DNA of 64,000 nucleotides. Source: Xenopus tropicalis. Its lineage: Eukaryota; Chordata; Amphibia; Anura; Pipidae. Numbering within the stretch: the first letter of the stretch is position 1; each line of letters starts with the position of its first letter. The position numbers and the translations under genes were made by a program. The notes beneath the pieces were generated by a model. It ran no database searches, was not told the origin of the DNA, and saw only the letters and a list, made by a program, of their open reading frames with translations. Location: NCBI RefSeq assembly GCF_000004195.4, contig NC_030684.2, forward strand, positions 66,895,892 to 66,959,891. Direction: 5' to 3'. Positions 9,966-22,484 of the stretch are shown here, one piece after another.

Positions 9966-11949
9966 AAATTATAAAATGGTTAAATTATGGAATATAGTAA
10001 AAATACTAGAAAAATAGGATTAGGTCTTCTCCAAGAGGAAAAGTGGACTTAAACTAGTAGTTAGTATATTTGGAAATCACACTTTGGGTCCTGCCATTGT
10101 TTTCACTACATTACTGTTCAAAGAATATAAATAAATGTAGGGATATGCGACTGTTAAATTCACTTGGAACAATTCTAGAAGTTCTCCTGCATATTATTTC
10201 ACATGGAATAAATGTATTTCCTACATATTATACATGGCATGTCCCTTACCTTCCATTCATTAAATCATTAACAAACAATTCTTCAGGCTCTTTACTAATA
10301 AAGCAATGGCAGTCCAGCACTGAATACTAAGGTCAGTTGGGCTCTGCAGAAATTTGTTTAAATTCAGTGTTTTTCTTTTCCTTTTTCATTAGTGAAATTG
10401 GATTTTAGGAATACCATCAAGTAGATTTGACCTTTATAATCCAATCTAAAATATATGCAGCTCTTTATTCCTCCTTTTAATTCCCAATACTAATTCAACA
10501 GCAATTTATGCATTACAATTTAATGCTGCTGTGACAAACGGCTGGGTTCTTTAGTTATGACAGATTATGCTTTGTATGTTTGCTGAGTAATTGGTCTTTC
10601 TTGCTTGATAAATTGATGTGCTTGTTTAAACAGATTGTAAAAGCCTACCTATTTTAGTATAAATTTAGAACTGTAATACAATGAAAGCAATAGGTTTAAT
10701 TTATTTTTATGATGGTGTACATAAACTATATATCAATAGAATATTGGAAATACTGTGCTACATTATGAAGCTCTCTCAACAGGATGGACCTAGCCAGTTT
10801 CTAATGACTTACAACTCAGCAGCATGATTTTAATATATACTGGCCTAGCTGTTTTTTAAACTGCAAGTTGCAAAACTGTGTAAATGTACCTAATGTATAA
10901 GCTAAGGACATTATTATGACACATGGGAAATATTTTATGTAAAGTAAAAATGCAGTGCCTGTAGTCTTAAAGGATCTGCATGCGTTGATATAACAGAAAC
11001 TATTGGGGAAGGGTTTCTCAGAGTACCAAAGGTAGAATTTTATTATGGCATTCCAGCGAGCAAGTGGGTTGAATCAGAACCTTAGGTTCACCAGCAATGC
11101 CAGGCAACACACAGAGACACACTAAACTATTAATTTCAGATCTGAAAACCCGTTTCAGTCAATCACAATACTTATCTTTTATTTAGAGGTGAAACTGACT
11201 TTACTGATCCACCTGGGACATGAGAACACCCCCGTTTTCTACTGAAATAGAGGATACACTGTGAATCAGCACAAACTTTTGGCAACCATATTTCTTTCCT
11301 GCCCTTCCTTTTATTTTCGGTCATGAATGAGCTCCAAAGAGCTTTTATTGACTGTCCTGTAGAAACTCAGAGAAATGTAAAATTCTATTAATTAGTTGTA
11401 TTTTTTGTTATCCATTGTATTTAGCGTGGGAGTGTGGTTCCACAATGGTAAAGAGGAAACTATGGACATGTGCCTCCAGCTGAACAGTGATAAAAGGTTA
11501 GTAATTTATATTCATATATACAGTATTTATAATGAACATTTTCCCCACTGATGATATAGTAAGGGGCTCCATAGAGCTCCCTCCATTACCCCCAATTCAA
11601 TACATAGAATTGAAAGATTCCATATATTTGTTTACATATCTGCCTTATAGACTTTACATTGGGGGTCCACTGATCTTTCCACTGAATATCTTTTCAAAGA
11701 CTGTGATTGGGAGGGTATTATTATGATTGCATAATATGCATTTATATGCAAGGCACTTGTATGAGGCTTTTAAAAACACATTTCTTATTTATTTCACTCA
11801 AATACATATCCTAATCTTGAGTAGGATCTGTGCATGCTATCATAATACTTTATTATTTCTTGTTACACCAATGCACTATAATTCAATTGATGCTTTGCTT
11901 TCCATAAAGCTATTTTTTTAAATACATCATTAATTAATATAAAGGGGTG
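9966..11949. other. Mostly unique sequence, no gene
   Basis: No transposon ends or coding segment recognised. Parts such as 10380-10700 are complex and free of repeat text and might be conserved non-coding DNA, but nothing in the sequence alone proves it. Confidence 0.4.
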
Positions 11950-12260
11950 TCTAATTTCGTGATTGCTATTCAGTTAACAATTTAGACTTGATTCATTTGC
12001 CCTTTCATCAAATAAATACTGGCTATAGAGCAGATCTGCTGTGACTTCTGTGCTGTTCTAAATAGTTGCTTTCGAAGCTCTAATTTTGGAAGCAAATGCA
12101 AATTCTAGACAGAAAGAAGGTAGATTTCTGCTAAGCCAGATTGTAATTTCACATTATCTGCACATCATCTCCTGCTAATTGGATGTAGAAAGTAGATGTG
12201 TTATGTCAGGTGTGACTTTTACTTTGTTATTATAACACTGTAATATGCCCAGACTGTGTG
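11950..12260. other. Candidate conserved non-coding element
   Basis: Complex, repeat-free sequence in a repeat-dense window. It has CAAAT and ATTTGCAT-like motifs (for example 'gcaaatgcaaattc' near 12092) that resemble POU/octamer-type sites. This is inference from texture; cross-species alignment is needed to support it. Confidence 0.25.
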
Positions 12261-12813
12261 GAATGGTTTCACATTTAATAAGCAGTATGTGTATGGATCA
12301 AGAAAGGGTTCTTGGAAATCCAATGGGAAGACAAATAACTAAAGACAATTCTGAAACAGAGATTGTGCTTTTAATACACAGAGCAATTTCAATCACTATA
12401 TATCAATATGTATGTCAGAAATGTAAGCTTTAAAACATCTGTATTGTAAATGTATTGTAGAATTGATGTTATAAAAGCATGTATAGATTTTATAAAATTC
12501 TCTTCCTACATTTAAAATCCAGACTGCTCATTTACTGTTACAGGCATGAGATTTTATCTGGAAATCAATTATATAGCAAGCCCTAAGACATAGCAATGAC
12601 ATCCCCCAAATTGAAATAGGAAAATGCCTTATAATTGTTAAGCTCCAAAATACAAATATGTCCATAACCAGAAAACTTCCGATGCCGAACAAATAGGCAC
12701 ATTTCACCCAGTCCAGCTATTAACAATCTTCTAATGCTATTATTTTAAACTTATTTATGGTTGTTTGTTCTGAGTTACTATGCTGGAGAAAAACTTAGTC
12801 TTAGTAAACTAGC
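12261..12813. other. No recognisable feature
   Basis: No repeat termini or credible frame. Confidence 0.4.
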
Positions 12814-12836
12814 AAAAAAAAAAAAAAAAAAAAAAA
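12814..12836 (+). repeat. Poly-A run
   Basis: Twenty-three consecutive A residues. No recognisable retroposed body lies upstream. Confidence 0.95.
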
Positions 12837-13575
12837 TCAGGTTAACACCACTGCTCAGGAGCTTCTATTACACCTACCCCAGTATGCCATTTATATAAAC
12901 CAAATGAGCTGCATGGAACATGGAACCCACTAGGAATTAAGTGACAACTATATCCAGAAAAAAAGTTGAAGGCTACTGCAGAGAGAGGCACATTGGTATC
13001 TCCTTATATACTGGTACAATTGTAGATTTACAGAAGTCAGAACATAGCTGATCTGATATCACAAGAACATTACATAATCTACCAATCATTCTGACAACAG
13101 TTAAAAAGCTTTGTTTCTTTTGTTCAGGGTACTTCAAGGTTCCAGTATCTTTAATGTAGCACATTTAAAAAAAAAAAACATTCTGCTACAAAGTAAAATT
13201 GCTGTGATGAAAAGTCTGTCTTAGTAAATAGCCATATCTTAATTTTTTGATCACTTTGCATGTGCTCCTTTGGAAGAATTAAATAGGGATGAGTACATTT
13301 TGTACTTCCATCACTGAATGTTGCATTTCTAAAATTATGTGTTGATCATTTCAAATTGATATAATCAAGGCCATCATCACAGAACAAATGTGTTGTTGTT
13401 GTTATGGCAACTAGAATAATTTCAGCTCTGTTTGGTAATTTGGCTCTTAAACTTCTCCAGTGTTATCCCAAGCATGCTGTTGTGATGTCTTTCAGGTTTA
13501 GGTGACGACAAACAGACATGATTATTGTTTTGTGTTTGTGTCAGTTTTCTTTTTGTACTTTTCTTTGCAAATTTA
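12837..13575. other. No recognisable feature
   Basis: No repeat termini or credible frame. Confidence 0.4.
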
Positions 13576-13631
13576 GAAGAGGCATGGAAGAAGAAAAAAA
13601 AAAAGAGAAAACAAAAAGAAAAAGGAAAAAG
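13576..13631 (+). repeat. Purine-rich (A/G) tract
   Basis: Almost only A and G for over 50 bases. It produces K/E/R-rich open frames in two registers that are not genes. Confidence 0.85.
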
Positions 13632-15061
13632 ATTTCCTTACCAATTGCTTTTTGCATTTTTTTGGTTATTAGTGGTTGTCTGGAGCCTCACCTGCTCCAT
13701 ATTTGGGCGATTTCAGTTCACCATGATGAAAATGTATTCAGCTAGAAGCCTTTTGGTCTCCAATATGAGCCATGCCTCTTTGTTTCTGTAGTCGGTACTT
13801 AGGCATTCTGTAACAAAACTATACTCTGTAAAGCTCTACTGGTAAGACTTCTAAAAAATGTTTTAGAAAAACCCCAAAATAATTTATTCTCCATCAACAT
13901 ACTGTTCTTCCAAAGCAATTATCTCAAGCTCCCTTCTTTTGCTCAAACATGGCATTAATAACTACATTTTGGATTGTAATTTCCCCAATATAATCCATCA
14001 GTCTATAGTATCTTTCTCTTTGAATGCCTTTTGATTTTAACACTTATATAACTCATATTTCAATTGCAATACTTACCATACAAATACTAACATATAGCAG
14101 TAGTTTAGATAAAGAACAGGGGGTACACTGCCCCGAATTAGGCACATCCTGTTTGGGTTAACTCAACAATGAAACTAAGTTAATCCAATATCACAAATGT
14201 TATTTCCTGGACAGTAAACTTGTTTTACCTGTAAATTAAATATCAGAATGTACAGAACAATACATACAGGTCTTAGTTGAATCATGTTTAAATTGAGCAC
14301 CCAGTAGTTTTATATCACAAAACATGGACCAAGTTTAATATTTCATCCACATTAAGGATCTAGAAAATTAAGATTCACTCACATGGTTTAAATGAAATAT
14401 AATTTACTCTCATAAGAGGTAAAGGATTTAGCAAAGCTAAATGCAGCGTGCATAAGTGCCCCAAAATAAATTCACTTCAAATCTGAAGATCCCAAGACAT
14501 CATCATTTGTTTAGTGGCTGAATGGCAGAATACTGTAAGGGCATTGTCATTGAGATTAATAGCCTCTTCCAAATGTATTCAGTCTATTAATAGTGTGCTG
14601 ATTCATGAATTCCTGTCGTAATAATACTTTGCATGCCATTCTTTCTAATTTCCCACCTTCTCAGGGTCACTGCTAGTGAACTGGTGTAAGTGGTGGTTTT
14701 GACTGCAAAACTTGCCAATACCTCATACTTTGCCAGAGTTAAAAATCAAGGCAGAGATATAAGTTCCAGCACAACAGTTTTTTGAATCTGTATACATTAA
14801 GGATCTTCCATTTTACACCTAGGTGTTTTCCTATAGTCGGGTACAACTGAAGACAATATCATATTGCGTAGGTCTTGAGAAAGCAATTTATTTATTTTTT
14901 ATATTATGAGGGGAAAATTGCTTTCATTACACGTCAGTAAATATTGCCCTTGAACCACCTTGACAAATCTTAATATTTATGTATTTTTAAAAGTAAGAAT
15001 AATAAGAAAAGGAAAGAAACCGGGGAAAAACCAGTAGGTAGCAATACAGTAACACTGCCAT
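13632..15061. other. No recognisable feature
   Basis: AT-rich unique-looking sequence. I see no repeat ends, no exon-like open segment and no RNA gene. Confidence 0.4.
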
Positions 15062-15694
15062 TTAAAGGGGACCTGCCACCCAGACCTAAAAAGCTGTATG
15101 AATAAAAGTCCTTTTACAATTAAACATGAAACCACAATTCCTTTTTTTTTTTTTTATTAACACATCCATACCCATTATAAAGGCATTTAAAATCCTAGCT
15201 GTCAATCATATAGTGCCTTAGGCATAGAGGCGGGGCAGACAATAACTAACATTCCATGCAGCACTTCCTAGATGTCACTGCCATTCTCGCTTTCCCCTCC
15301 CTCCTCACAATCTAATTGTGTAACCAGTGCATGGGCCTGGGCATCAGGTCCTTCATTCTGGCACAAACACAAGATTTTGGAATGATGTAAAGCTAGCCTT
15401 ACTAACAGTGCCCACAAAATGGCACCTGTCTGCTTGCTGTGATTGTGTAATTCCAAGACTGAAGGAAACTATATTTATAATAGTTAAATAGTGTAATTAA
15501 AGTACATTTGTGTGTATTTGTTTGTGTGCACTGTGAATCCCAGGAGGCGGGCCTTGATTAGCCACTACCAAATACTACAAAAAAAGTATATTTTTCTGAA
15601 AATGGTTTATTTAGATAAAGCAGGGTTTTACATATGAGCTTGTTTAAGCAATGTATTTTTATGGCAATCTACATTGCGTGGAGTTTTCCTTTAA
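15062..15694. mobile_element. T2-type MITE
   Basis: Left end TTAAAGGGGACCTGCCACCC and right end GGAGTTTTCCTTTAA, with TTAA at 15062-15065 and 15691-15694. The interior (630 bases) is non-coding, with a 15-base poly-T near 15143. The antisense open frame at 15268-15456 is inside the element. Confidence 0.75.
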
Positions 15695-16904
15695 TTTGCT
15701 GATGTGACCTAACATGTATGTGTGCCCTTAAATTTTACTTAAATATACTGAAAGGCAAATGGGAAAACAACAGTGTTCTAAAATACAGTTTAATGACTGA
15801 ACGAGTAGTTCATGTGTTTCTAAAGGAATCACACTATAAATGTCAGGTATAATCTACAAGAGGAAATTAATAAAATATGCCAGTGACTTATAGCAGTCTG
15901 AACATCTGGAAAAAATGTTGCAATTGCACAAACAGATTTCTGACAAGTAAAAATAAGAACATGGACAGAGAGAAATCAGGGAACAAGCTGACAAAAGAAC
16001 AAACCATTGTGGCTTGCTGACACATTGCACTTTTTATTTCTGGTACTGATGAGTTATATTCGAAATAGAAAGGAAAAAAAAGTGGGTAAAAAAAGTGCAT
16101 GTTTTATATTAATTTGATTATCGTAATTTGGATTATCCTCCTGTATTCTACTCCTTAAAAAATGCCTATAGCTGCTGCTGTGGATGTCATCCCCTTGCTA
16201 CAGGCAAAGTGACAAGCATTCTGACATTAACATTTTATCCATCATGGACTAAACCTCTCTTTGTGACAATACATTGCCAGGTCAGTGCAAATGTGTCCCT
16301 ATTCAACCTCAAATTCAAATATTCAAGTACTAGATTTTTCTAGGGATGACCAAACTTTTTCACCTAGTACAGTTCCATTGGTTTCACCAGCAGTAAAAAT
16401 GTCTGCTAATTACACTTTAATTATAGTTTTGTCATGCATTCTATTTTATTACAAAAAAATAAACTTTGTCTGTTGTGCCATAAAAAACATAGCCATTATT
16501 ATGTGCCCTTTGCCTTCCACATCAACCAATGGGATCAGAGTCCAGCCCATCCCCTAAGAAGCTGTCTGGGTGTTGTGCTTGAAAGAAATTGGCAATATGG
16601 GAGGCATTTATTTTTTTCAATGAAGACGAACAGGTGTACAAAAGTAAAAAGAAGTGTATATGCTACTACAGAGCTTAAATCACGACCACAATGTTAGTTA
16701 GCCTTCTCAATTGACTCCAATACATAACTGAAAAATTTCACCTTTTTGTTAATTTTTATGCTTTGTTACAATTTATTTTTTGGCTAACAAAAATGTGCCG
16801 GTGTCAGTTACCACTAGTTATTACTTTGAACATTTATAAGTTAACTGGAGGATATATATCTTATATATATATATATTTTATAAAAATATACTGTATATAG
16901 ATAT
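15695..16904. other. No recognisable feature
   Basis: Unique-looking AT-rich sequence with a short TA run near 16862-16876. Overlapping frames of 70-90 codons around 16128-16697 show no domain. Confidence 0.4.
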
Positions 16905-17542
16905 TGTGGGGGGTTAGCCCTTAAGTAGAAGCGCAGCTCTATTCACACAGATAAGAGACAGGTACACAGGGTTTTGAGCTGAATTCTGGTGTGTGAATTT
17001 ATTTAACACAGCAGGGTTGGCAGAAAGTTTGTACAGCAATATTCAAATATAACAAATAAGTAGCAGTCTTGCCGAAACAAAGTCCTTCTCACAGGACACA
17101 CACAGCCCCACTTGAGATTAAACCAACACAAGTAAATGCAGGATACACTCACAGTCTTTTGTAGAATCCCTGTGCTTTCTCAGAAGCGGCTGCACTTCAG
17201 TCCCAAGCCTTTAGGGCAACATATAGTAGCTGGTCCTTGCTACTAGGAAATCTACCTCTTGTGAATAAATATTCCTCAGGCTCAGAGGTAACTGTGCAGC
17301 AAATAGTTCTTTCACCAAACACACTTTTCCAAGCAGTTCTGAACTGCAGCTCCAGTGTCTCACCTCTCTCCCACGACAGAGCATAGAGACACAATACTCT
17401 TGGAGCACCTTTTAACTACAGGTGAGGATAATCAGCCCTCGCAGCTGCACAGACCAAATCATTTCACACCCCTCTGTGCTGCTTCATAGAGGATTCTGGG
17501 AGGGATATACCTTCCCTCTATGATTTTTCCAACTATGCCACA
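16905..17542 (-). mobile_element. Solo LTR, antisense
   Basis: A 638-base segment begins TGTGGGGGGTTAG and ends ATGCCACA, giving the TG...CA termini of an LTR, with ATAT on both sides (16901-16904 and 17543-17546) as a 4-bp target duplication. On the minus strand an AATAAA lies about 75-85 bases before the LTR end (forward ATTTATTT near 16998), as expected for an R/U5 polyadenylation signal. No gag or pol is adjacent, so this is a solo LTR left by recombination. The family is not known to me. Antisense 65-codon frames inside it are not called. Confidence 0.65.
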
Positions 17543-17546
17543 ATAT

Positions 17547-18984
17547 ATGCAGTATACTGTATATATCTGTATGATCTGTATAAAAGCACTCAGCCTTCAG
17601 CCTTGTGCTTTTCTATGGTCATGGAACTCCAAGTTGACTTCTAATATCCCTATGTTTTACAATATGGGTGCATTATTTAATTTAAGGCTAGGCACACATA
17701 ATAGTCTTAGAAGGGTAGTGGTAACATCTAAATTAAGGTTGTCACATATTACTGCACTTTTTTAAAATAACTTATTTGGATGCCATCTGAAAATGAGCCT
17801 TTGAGAAAGCTGTGCAAAACGTATATATACATAATATTCTTAATTCCGTAGAATTTTTTTTTAACAGAAACCTAGATAAATTCAAGAAATCTGTCATTAA
17901 AGCTCAAAAGAAGGGTAAAATAAGAACATAAAGCAGTCAAAAGCAAAAAAAATGAAAAAAAAACGAATTCACAGAACATTATGTAGGCAACTTGCAAAGA
18001 GCCATATGAAAAGGAATGCATTATCATTAGTGCTGCCATGAAAAGTGTATGTGTGTTTTTTTCTGATTTTCAGAGCATTAAAGTTTTTTGAAGAGATCAA
18101 TAGAATCTGCTAAAACTAGCCTTTTGGGTAATTAGTAAACTTTATTGCGAAAACAGTTTTTTGCACTTATCAAAGGAAACAGATGTATAAAACAAGAAAT
18201 ATCTGAACTGAGAATACATACATACTCTAATCAATTACTTTTCAAAGATTTAATAATGTTCTTTCTGCTTATGTAGGAGATCAAAAGCAGCCTTCATTTT
18301 CCTCCACACTGTGCATGCAGCCCATGCATAAAGGGATAGAGAAGTGCAGAAAGCATTTTAAGTGCAATAAATAATTCTATGTTTATGGCATGCTGTTGCC
18401 AAAGATCCATTTGCTTAGAATGTTAATGCATGCTCAATAAATTGTAATCCTAAAAAGCAGATGTTGCACATTGGCTTTTTGCTTCAGAAATGAATGTTCT
18501 TATTAGGCAACACAAGTCTTAATAAATCATTTTTGTAGCTGTTATACCAAGCAAATCGAATCCTGCAGTGAGTCCAGTCTGAATGTAATGACTGACCCAG
18601 GACAGGACCTTGTCAGATACTTATCGGATGAATTACAAGTGTTAGATCTATTATCTGGAATACTGGGGAATCCTATTACAGGTCACATAATGTAGACCTC
18701 CATGCCTAACCTCTACAAAAAAACTATAAATAGAAATAATATATTACTTTGTCATTGACAAGGATTTTGACTTGGTTAGTAAACAATTAAAAGATGTTGA
18801 CCAAAAGCCATGCCATGTAGTATGGGTGGGAAAGTCAAAGACACCAGATGTCTGCCTGCTTGCTCTCACTTGCCCCAGCTCAATGGTTAGCTCAAGACTA
18901 CCTTTCATTAGTATTGTATTGTTTTTTAACTGATGTTCTGTGGTTTTGCTATTTTTGGGATAAATGGCCACTGATTAATAAATT
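17547..18984. other. No recognisable feature
   Basis: Mostly unique AT-rich DNA. A short piece at 18645-18690 (ttatctggaatactgggg) may be a worn copy of the 'tacaggtatggga' repeat. Confidence 0.35.
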
Positions 18985-18986
18985 TG

Positions 18987-19005
18987 TAAGGCTAATGCCA
19001 CACAT
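18987..19005. mobile_element. Stub of Harbinger-type MITE end
   Basis: TAA then GGCTAATGCCACACA matches the first bases of the 3241 element. The remainder has been replaced by the next repeat. Confidence 0.55.
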
Positions 19006-19372
19006 AGGGGGACATTTATTAATGTACGAACACTCCGAGCGTATCTTCTGTGACTTTTTCGTACCTTGCACAACTTTTTATCGTGCCAAGTACGAAAGTT
19101 TCGGATTCATTCAAGCTTCGTTATCCGGACTTTCCTTGGGCCAGGTTGGAGCTGCAGAGTGCCATTGATTCCTATGGGAGGCTTCCAAAATCATGCACAG
19201 AAGTCGGAAAGGTTTTCCCTATGTTTAAAATTGTTCGGTACGAAAAATTTCGGATCGCCAATACGATGTTATCATGACTAATACGATTTTTTCGTAGGCA
19301 TTTTCATGATATTTGCGATCTTCAGAAATTTTTTATACAAAAGGTGATTTTGTCCTTTGGAAATACACATAT
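19006..19372. mobile_element. CpG-rich MITE with a conserved core
   Basis: Starts GGGGGACATTTATTAATGTACG and has repeated TACGAAA/TTTCGTA text. Its centre (about 19085-19200: TCGGATTCATTCAAGCTTC, then GGGCCAGGTTGGAGCTGCAG) is closely matched at 21030-21140 in another element. The right end is worn (TTTGTCCTTTGG, near 19360). Confidence 0.65.
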
Positions 19373-20239
19373 AATAATTTTTTTCTTATTACCTCTTGAC
19401 AAGCTGTTCTTAGCTCTACAGTCATTCTTTGTACTTACAAGAGGGCATGTTTTTCCATTTATCTTCATCTGAGCATAGGTGGCTTTGTGTGCTTACCAGT
19501 GCCACCATTTGGACCACTTTCTAGATTATTTACTCCATTTTTAGTACCATGCTAAAATACTGAGGTTGTGGGAGTAATGTCACTGGGTTTGTGACTGAGT
19601 TGGTACTGCTTTCAACTACATGACATTGTATTACAAATAACACTGAATTGAATCTGATCCAATGAGTGATTTTATCCACAAAACCATAAAGATGCATATT
19701 AAATTAATGGTTTAAAGAATATCTGCAATATGAAGCTTTGTTAATGCAAAAAGTGGGTTATGTAATAACGTGTGCAAAATTTGCCCCAGTGCTCAAACCC
19801 AGAGTGACCCTGGGTTTTACTTTAAGCTTTTGGGTGCCTGTCCTTTAATAATACATGTTGTATACTGAAAAATGACAGTTTTTCCCATGTAATAACTAAT
19901 CATCCAATGTATTATATACTGGGAAGGCAATAGCAGTAGTTCTACCACTACTGATTTGTTAAATATGAGTTAGTCCACCTGGATCAGGGTTTGTTTTATG
20001 CTTTAAATTACAGAGCCGTGGAAATGGAATTGAGAGATTGTGATGTTGCCATGACTTATTATCTTAGCTGTTAACTCAGCAGTCAATCCAGTCACACGGC
20101 TCAGGAGTAACTCAGTTGTAACCTAAGAGTTTTCTTGAGATGACAGGACAGAGTGAAACAAAAGCTCATTATCTACAGTAGGCATAAGAAATGTATTTGT
20201 GAGTGGAATTTTACATGCATTTTCTTTCATTTGGGAAAA
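19373..20239. other. Mostly unique; one short repeat piece
   Basis: At about 19770-19800 'gtgcaaaatttgccccagtgctcaaaccca' text resembles one end of a Xenopus MITE. Otherwise nothing recognised. Confidence 0.35.
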
Positions 20240-20492
20240 AAAAACTAAAAAAATTGCCTATTGACTCGTAAAATGCATTTGGTATGAGATAAAAAAAAAC
20301 GGAGAAAAACTATCCATTGACTCAAAAAAAACACCCATTGGCTCTGATGTATTATGCGCAAGAAAATATGTGACAAAAAATTCCCATTGACTCCTATGTG
20401 TTTGGCAAAATTACAGCAAAATGTCACCATTTTGCAAGTTTTTAAGTGGTTTCACAATTTTTTAGTTGGAATGAGGAAATCACTCATCACTA
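20240..20492. mobile_element. 'tagtgatgagcgaa' MITE, right part
   Basis: Ends TCACTCATCACTA at about 20480-20492 and carries the internal phrases 'cccattgactcctatgtg' and 'ggcaaaattacagcaaaatg' typical of the family. The left end is not clear, so only part is annotated. Confidence 0.6.
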
Positions 20493-20833
20493 GTCTAAAG
20501 TTTAGGTTTCAATTGTTCTGTATCCTTAATGTACCTATTTTAATAATTTATTTAAATTAATCAGAAGCCATTCAACAAAAGAAAATATTCTGTACCTAGT
20601 TAAGCATTTGCAAAGAAAAAGTCTCCAAGTCATACAATAAGTCGTTGGTATGATCATTTTTGCTTCTAAAATGAGATTAGAATTTGCTTTTTAGCTGCAA
20701 AATTAGTTGTCCTGTCAGTAATGCTGTAAAGCATCATAAGAATTAATGGAAAAACTGCTGAACTTGTGCTCCTTTGTGTTGCTACGTATGTTATTTGCTC
20801 TCATCCTCAAAATGATTACAAAAGCAATTCTAG
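20493..20833. other. No recognisable feature
   Basis: AT-rich, nothing recognised. Confidence 0.4.
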
Positions 20834-21395
20834 GGGGCACATTTACTTACCCACGAACGGGCCGAATGCGTCCGATTGCGTTTTTTTCGTAATGATTGGT
20901 AGTTGGCGATTTTTCGGAAAATTGACGCGACTTTTTCGTTGCCATTCCCAATGTTGCGCAAAATTTGGCGTTTTTTTCGTAGCGTTACTACTTGCACGAA
21001 AAGTCGCAACTTTTTCATAGCCTTCGCGCCGAGTACGAAAGATTCGGATTCATTCAAGCTTCAGTATGGTGACTTTTCTTGGGCCAGGTTGGAGCTGCAG
21101 GGTGCCATTGAGTCCTATGGGAGGCTTCCAAAATCATGCTAAGTCTGAAAGTTTCGCCCGCCGCTTACGAGCGCTCAATATGAAAAAGTCGCGACAAGAT
21201 ACGAGCGTATCGTAATGGCTATGAAAAACTCGCGTTTTTTCACGCAAATCGTATTGGTAACGAAAAAGTTTCGACAATTTCCGAAAAGTCGTAAAGGCAC
21301 CGAAAAAATCGCCAAAAATACGAAAAAGTCACAAAATGTTCGTTTTCCAATCGGAATTTTTCCAATTCGGATTCGTGGGTTAGTAAATGTGCCCC
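20834..21395. mobile_element. CpG-rich Harbinger-like MITE with conserved core
   Basis: Left end GGGGCACATTTACTTACCCACGAA, right end TTCGTGGGTTAGTAAATGTGCCCC, inverted over more than 20 bases. Flanking TAG and TAT are consistent with a decayed 3-bp duplication. The arms are unusually rich in CG and TACGAAAAA-type words and fold back for most of the 562 bases. The centre (21030-21140) shares the GGGCCAGGTTGGAGCTGCAG core with 19085-19200. Open frames inside (over 75 codons on both strands) are by-products of the fold-back. Confidence 0.8.
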
Positions 21396-21955
21396 TATGT
21401 GTTCAGTTTTCAGTTTTACAACTTGTTCCAAGAGGAATGCAATGACAGTAAGATTCTTTTTATTATACGTTATATACGTTAACATTTGAACAAGAATGAA
21501 ATAAAAGTAAAATAATGTATGGGCTACAATTTAAATAGCTAAGTAGCTAGTGAGATAGATGGTGCTGACTGAACATACCTCGAGTGTGGATATCCCCAGT
21601 TCCACTCTGTATCCCCCCATGCCAAGAAACCTAATTCATATAATGGTATCTGACTATTTTAGGGCCAGAGTCTGATTATATGATTTCCTATAAGAAAGGT
21701 TGGGAAATGCTCGGCCTGTGGCAAATATTGCCAATGCTAAGCAATGTAGAAGAATGAAACCTTACCCTACATCTTTGGTTCTTTAAAGCAATTGTGGAAG
21801 GTTGTTCTCAGTCATACCTTGTATAATAAAGTCCTCCTTGCATGTAAGCCTGGGCATATCTCTCTTTAATCCAACTCCCCCAATTTAAAGATAGAAAGGG
21901 GAGGTAACAATGGCAAAAAATAAGATGCATTTTCATATACTCATCATTCACCATG
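21396..21955. other. No recognisable feature
   Basis: No repeat ends or credible frame. Confidence 0.4.
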
Positions 21956-22272
21956 TACAGGTATGGGATCTCTTATCTGGAAACCCATTATCCAGAAAGT
22001 TCCAAATTATGGGAAGGCATTATAAGCAAATAATTCTAATTTTTAAAAATGATTTCCTTTTTTTTCTATGTAATAATAAAACAGTACCTTGTACTTGATC
22101 CAAACTAAGATATAATTAATCCTTATTAGAGGCAAAGCAATTCTATTGGGTTTATTCAATATTTCAAGGATTTTTAGCAGACTTAAGTTATGGAGATCCA
22201 AATTACAGAAAGATCCTTTATCCGGAAAACCCCAGGTCCTGAGCATTCTGGATAACAGGTCCCATATCTATA
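21956..22272 (+). mobile_element. Long 'tacaggtatggga' repeat
   Basis: Begins TACAGGTATGGGATCTCTTATC and ends GATAACAGGTCCCATATCTATA, inverted ends. The interior 'aaacagtaccttgtacttgatcc' and 'gggtttattcaat' are the signature of the long form, also found at 35651 (opposite orientation) and 36430. Confidence 0.8.
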
Positions 22273-22484
22273 CCGCCTCCTAATTTTACTTTAACGCACA
22301 GTTATTGATATTTTTTATAACAGATGAAAAAACTAGCTTGATTCAGTTTGCAATGTAGGCCAGTCTAGTTCAATAATCAAATCTGTACATGCAAAATAAC
22401 AGCTGTATATCCATAATAACAAATATATAAAATAAAACTTGCTAAATTAAGTCTATTTTTAGAAAAAGGTTACTGATTAAATTA
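22273..22484. other. No recognisable feature
   Basis: Short AT-rich spacer. Confidence 0.4.
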
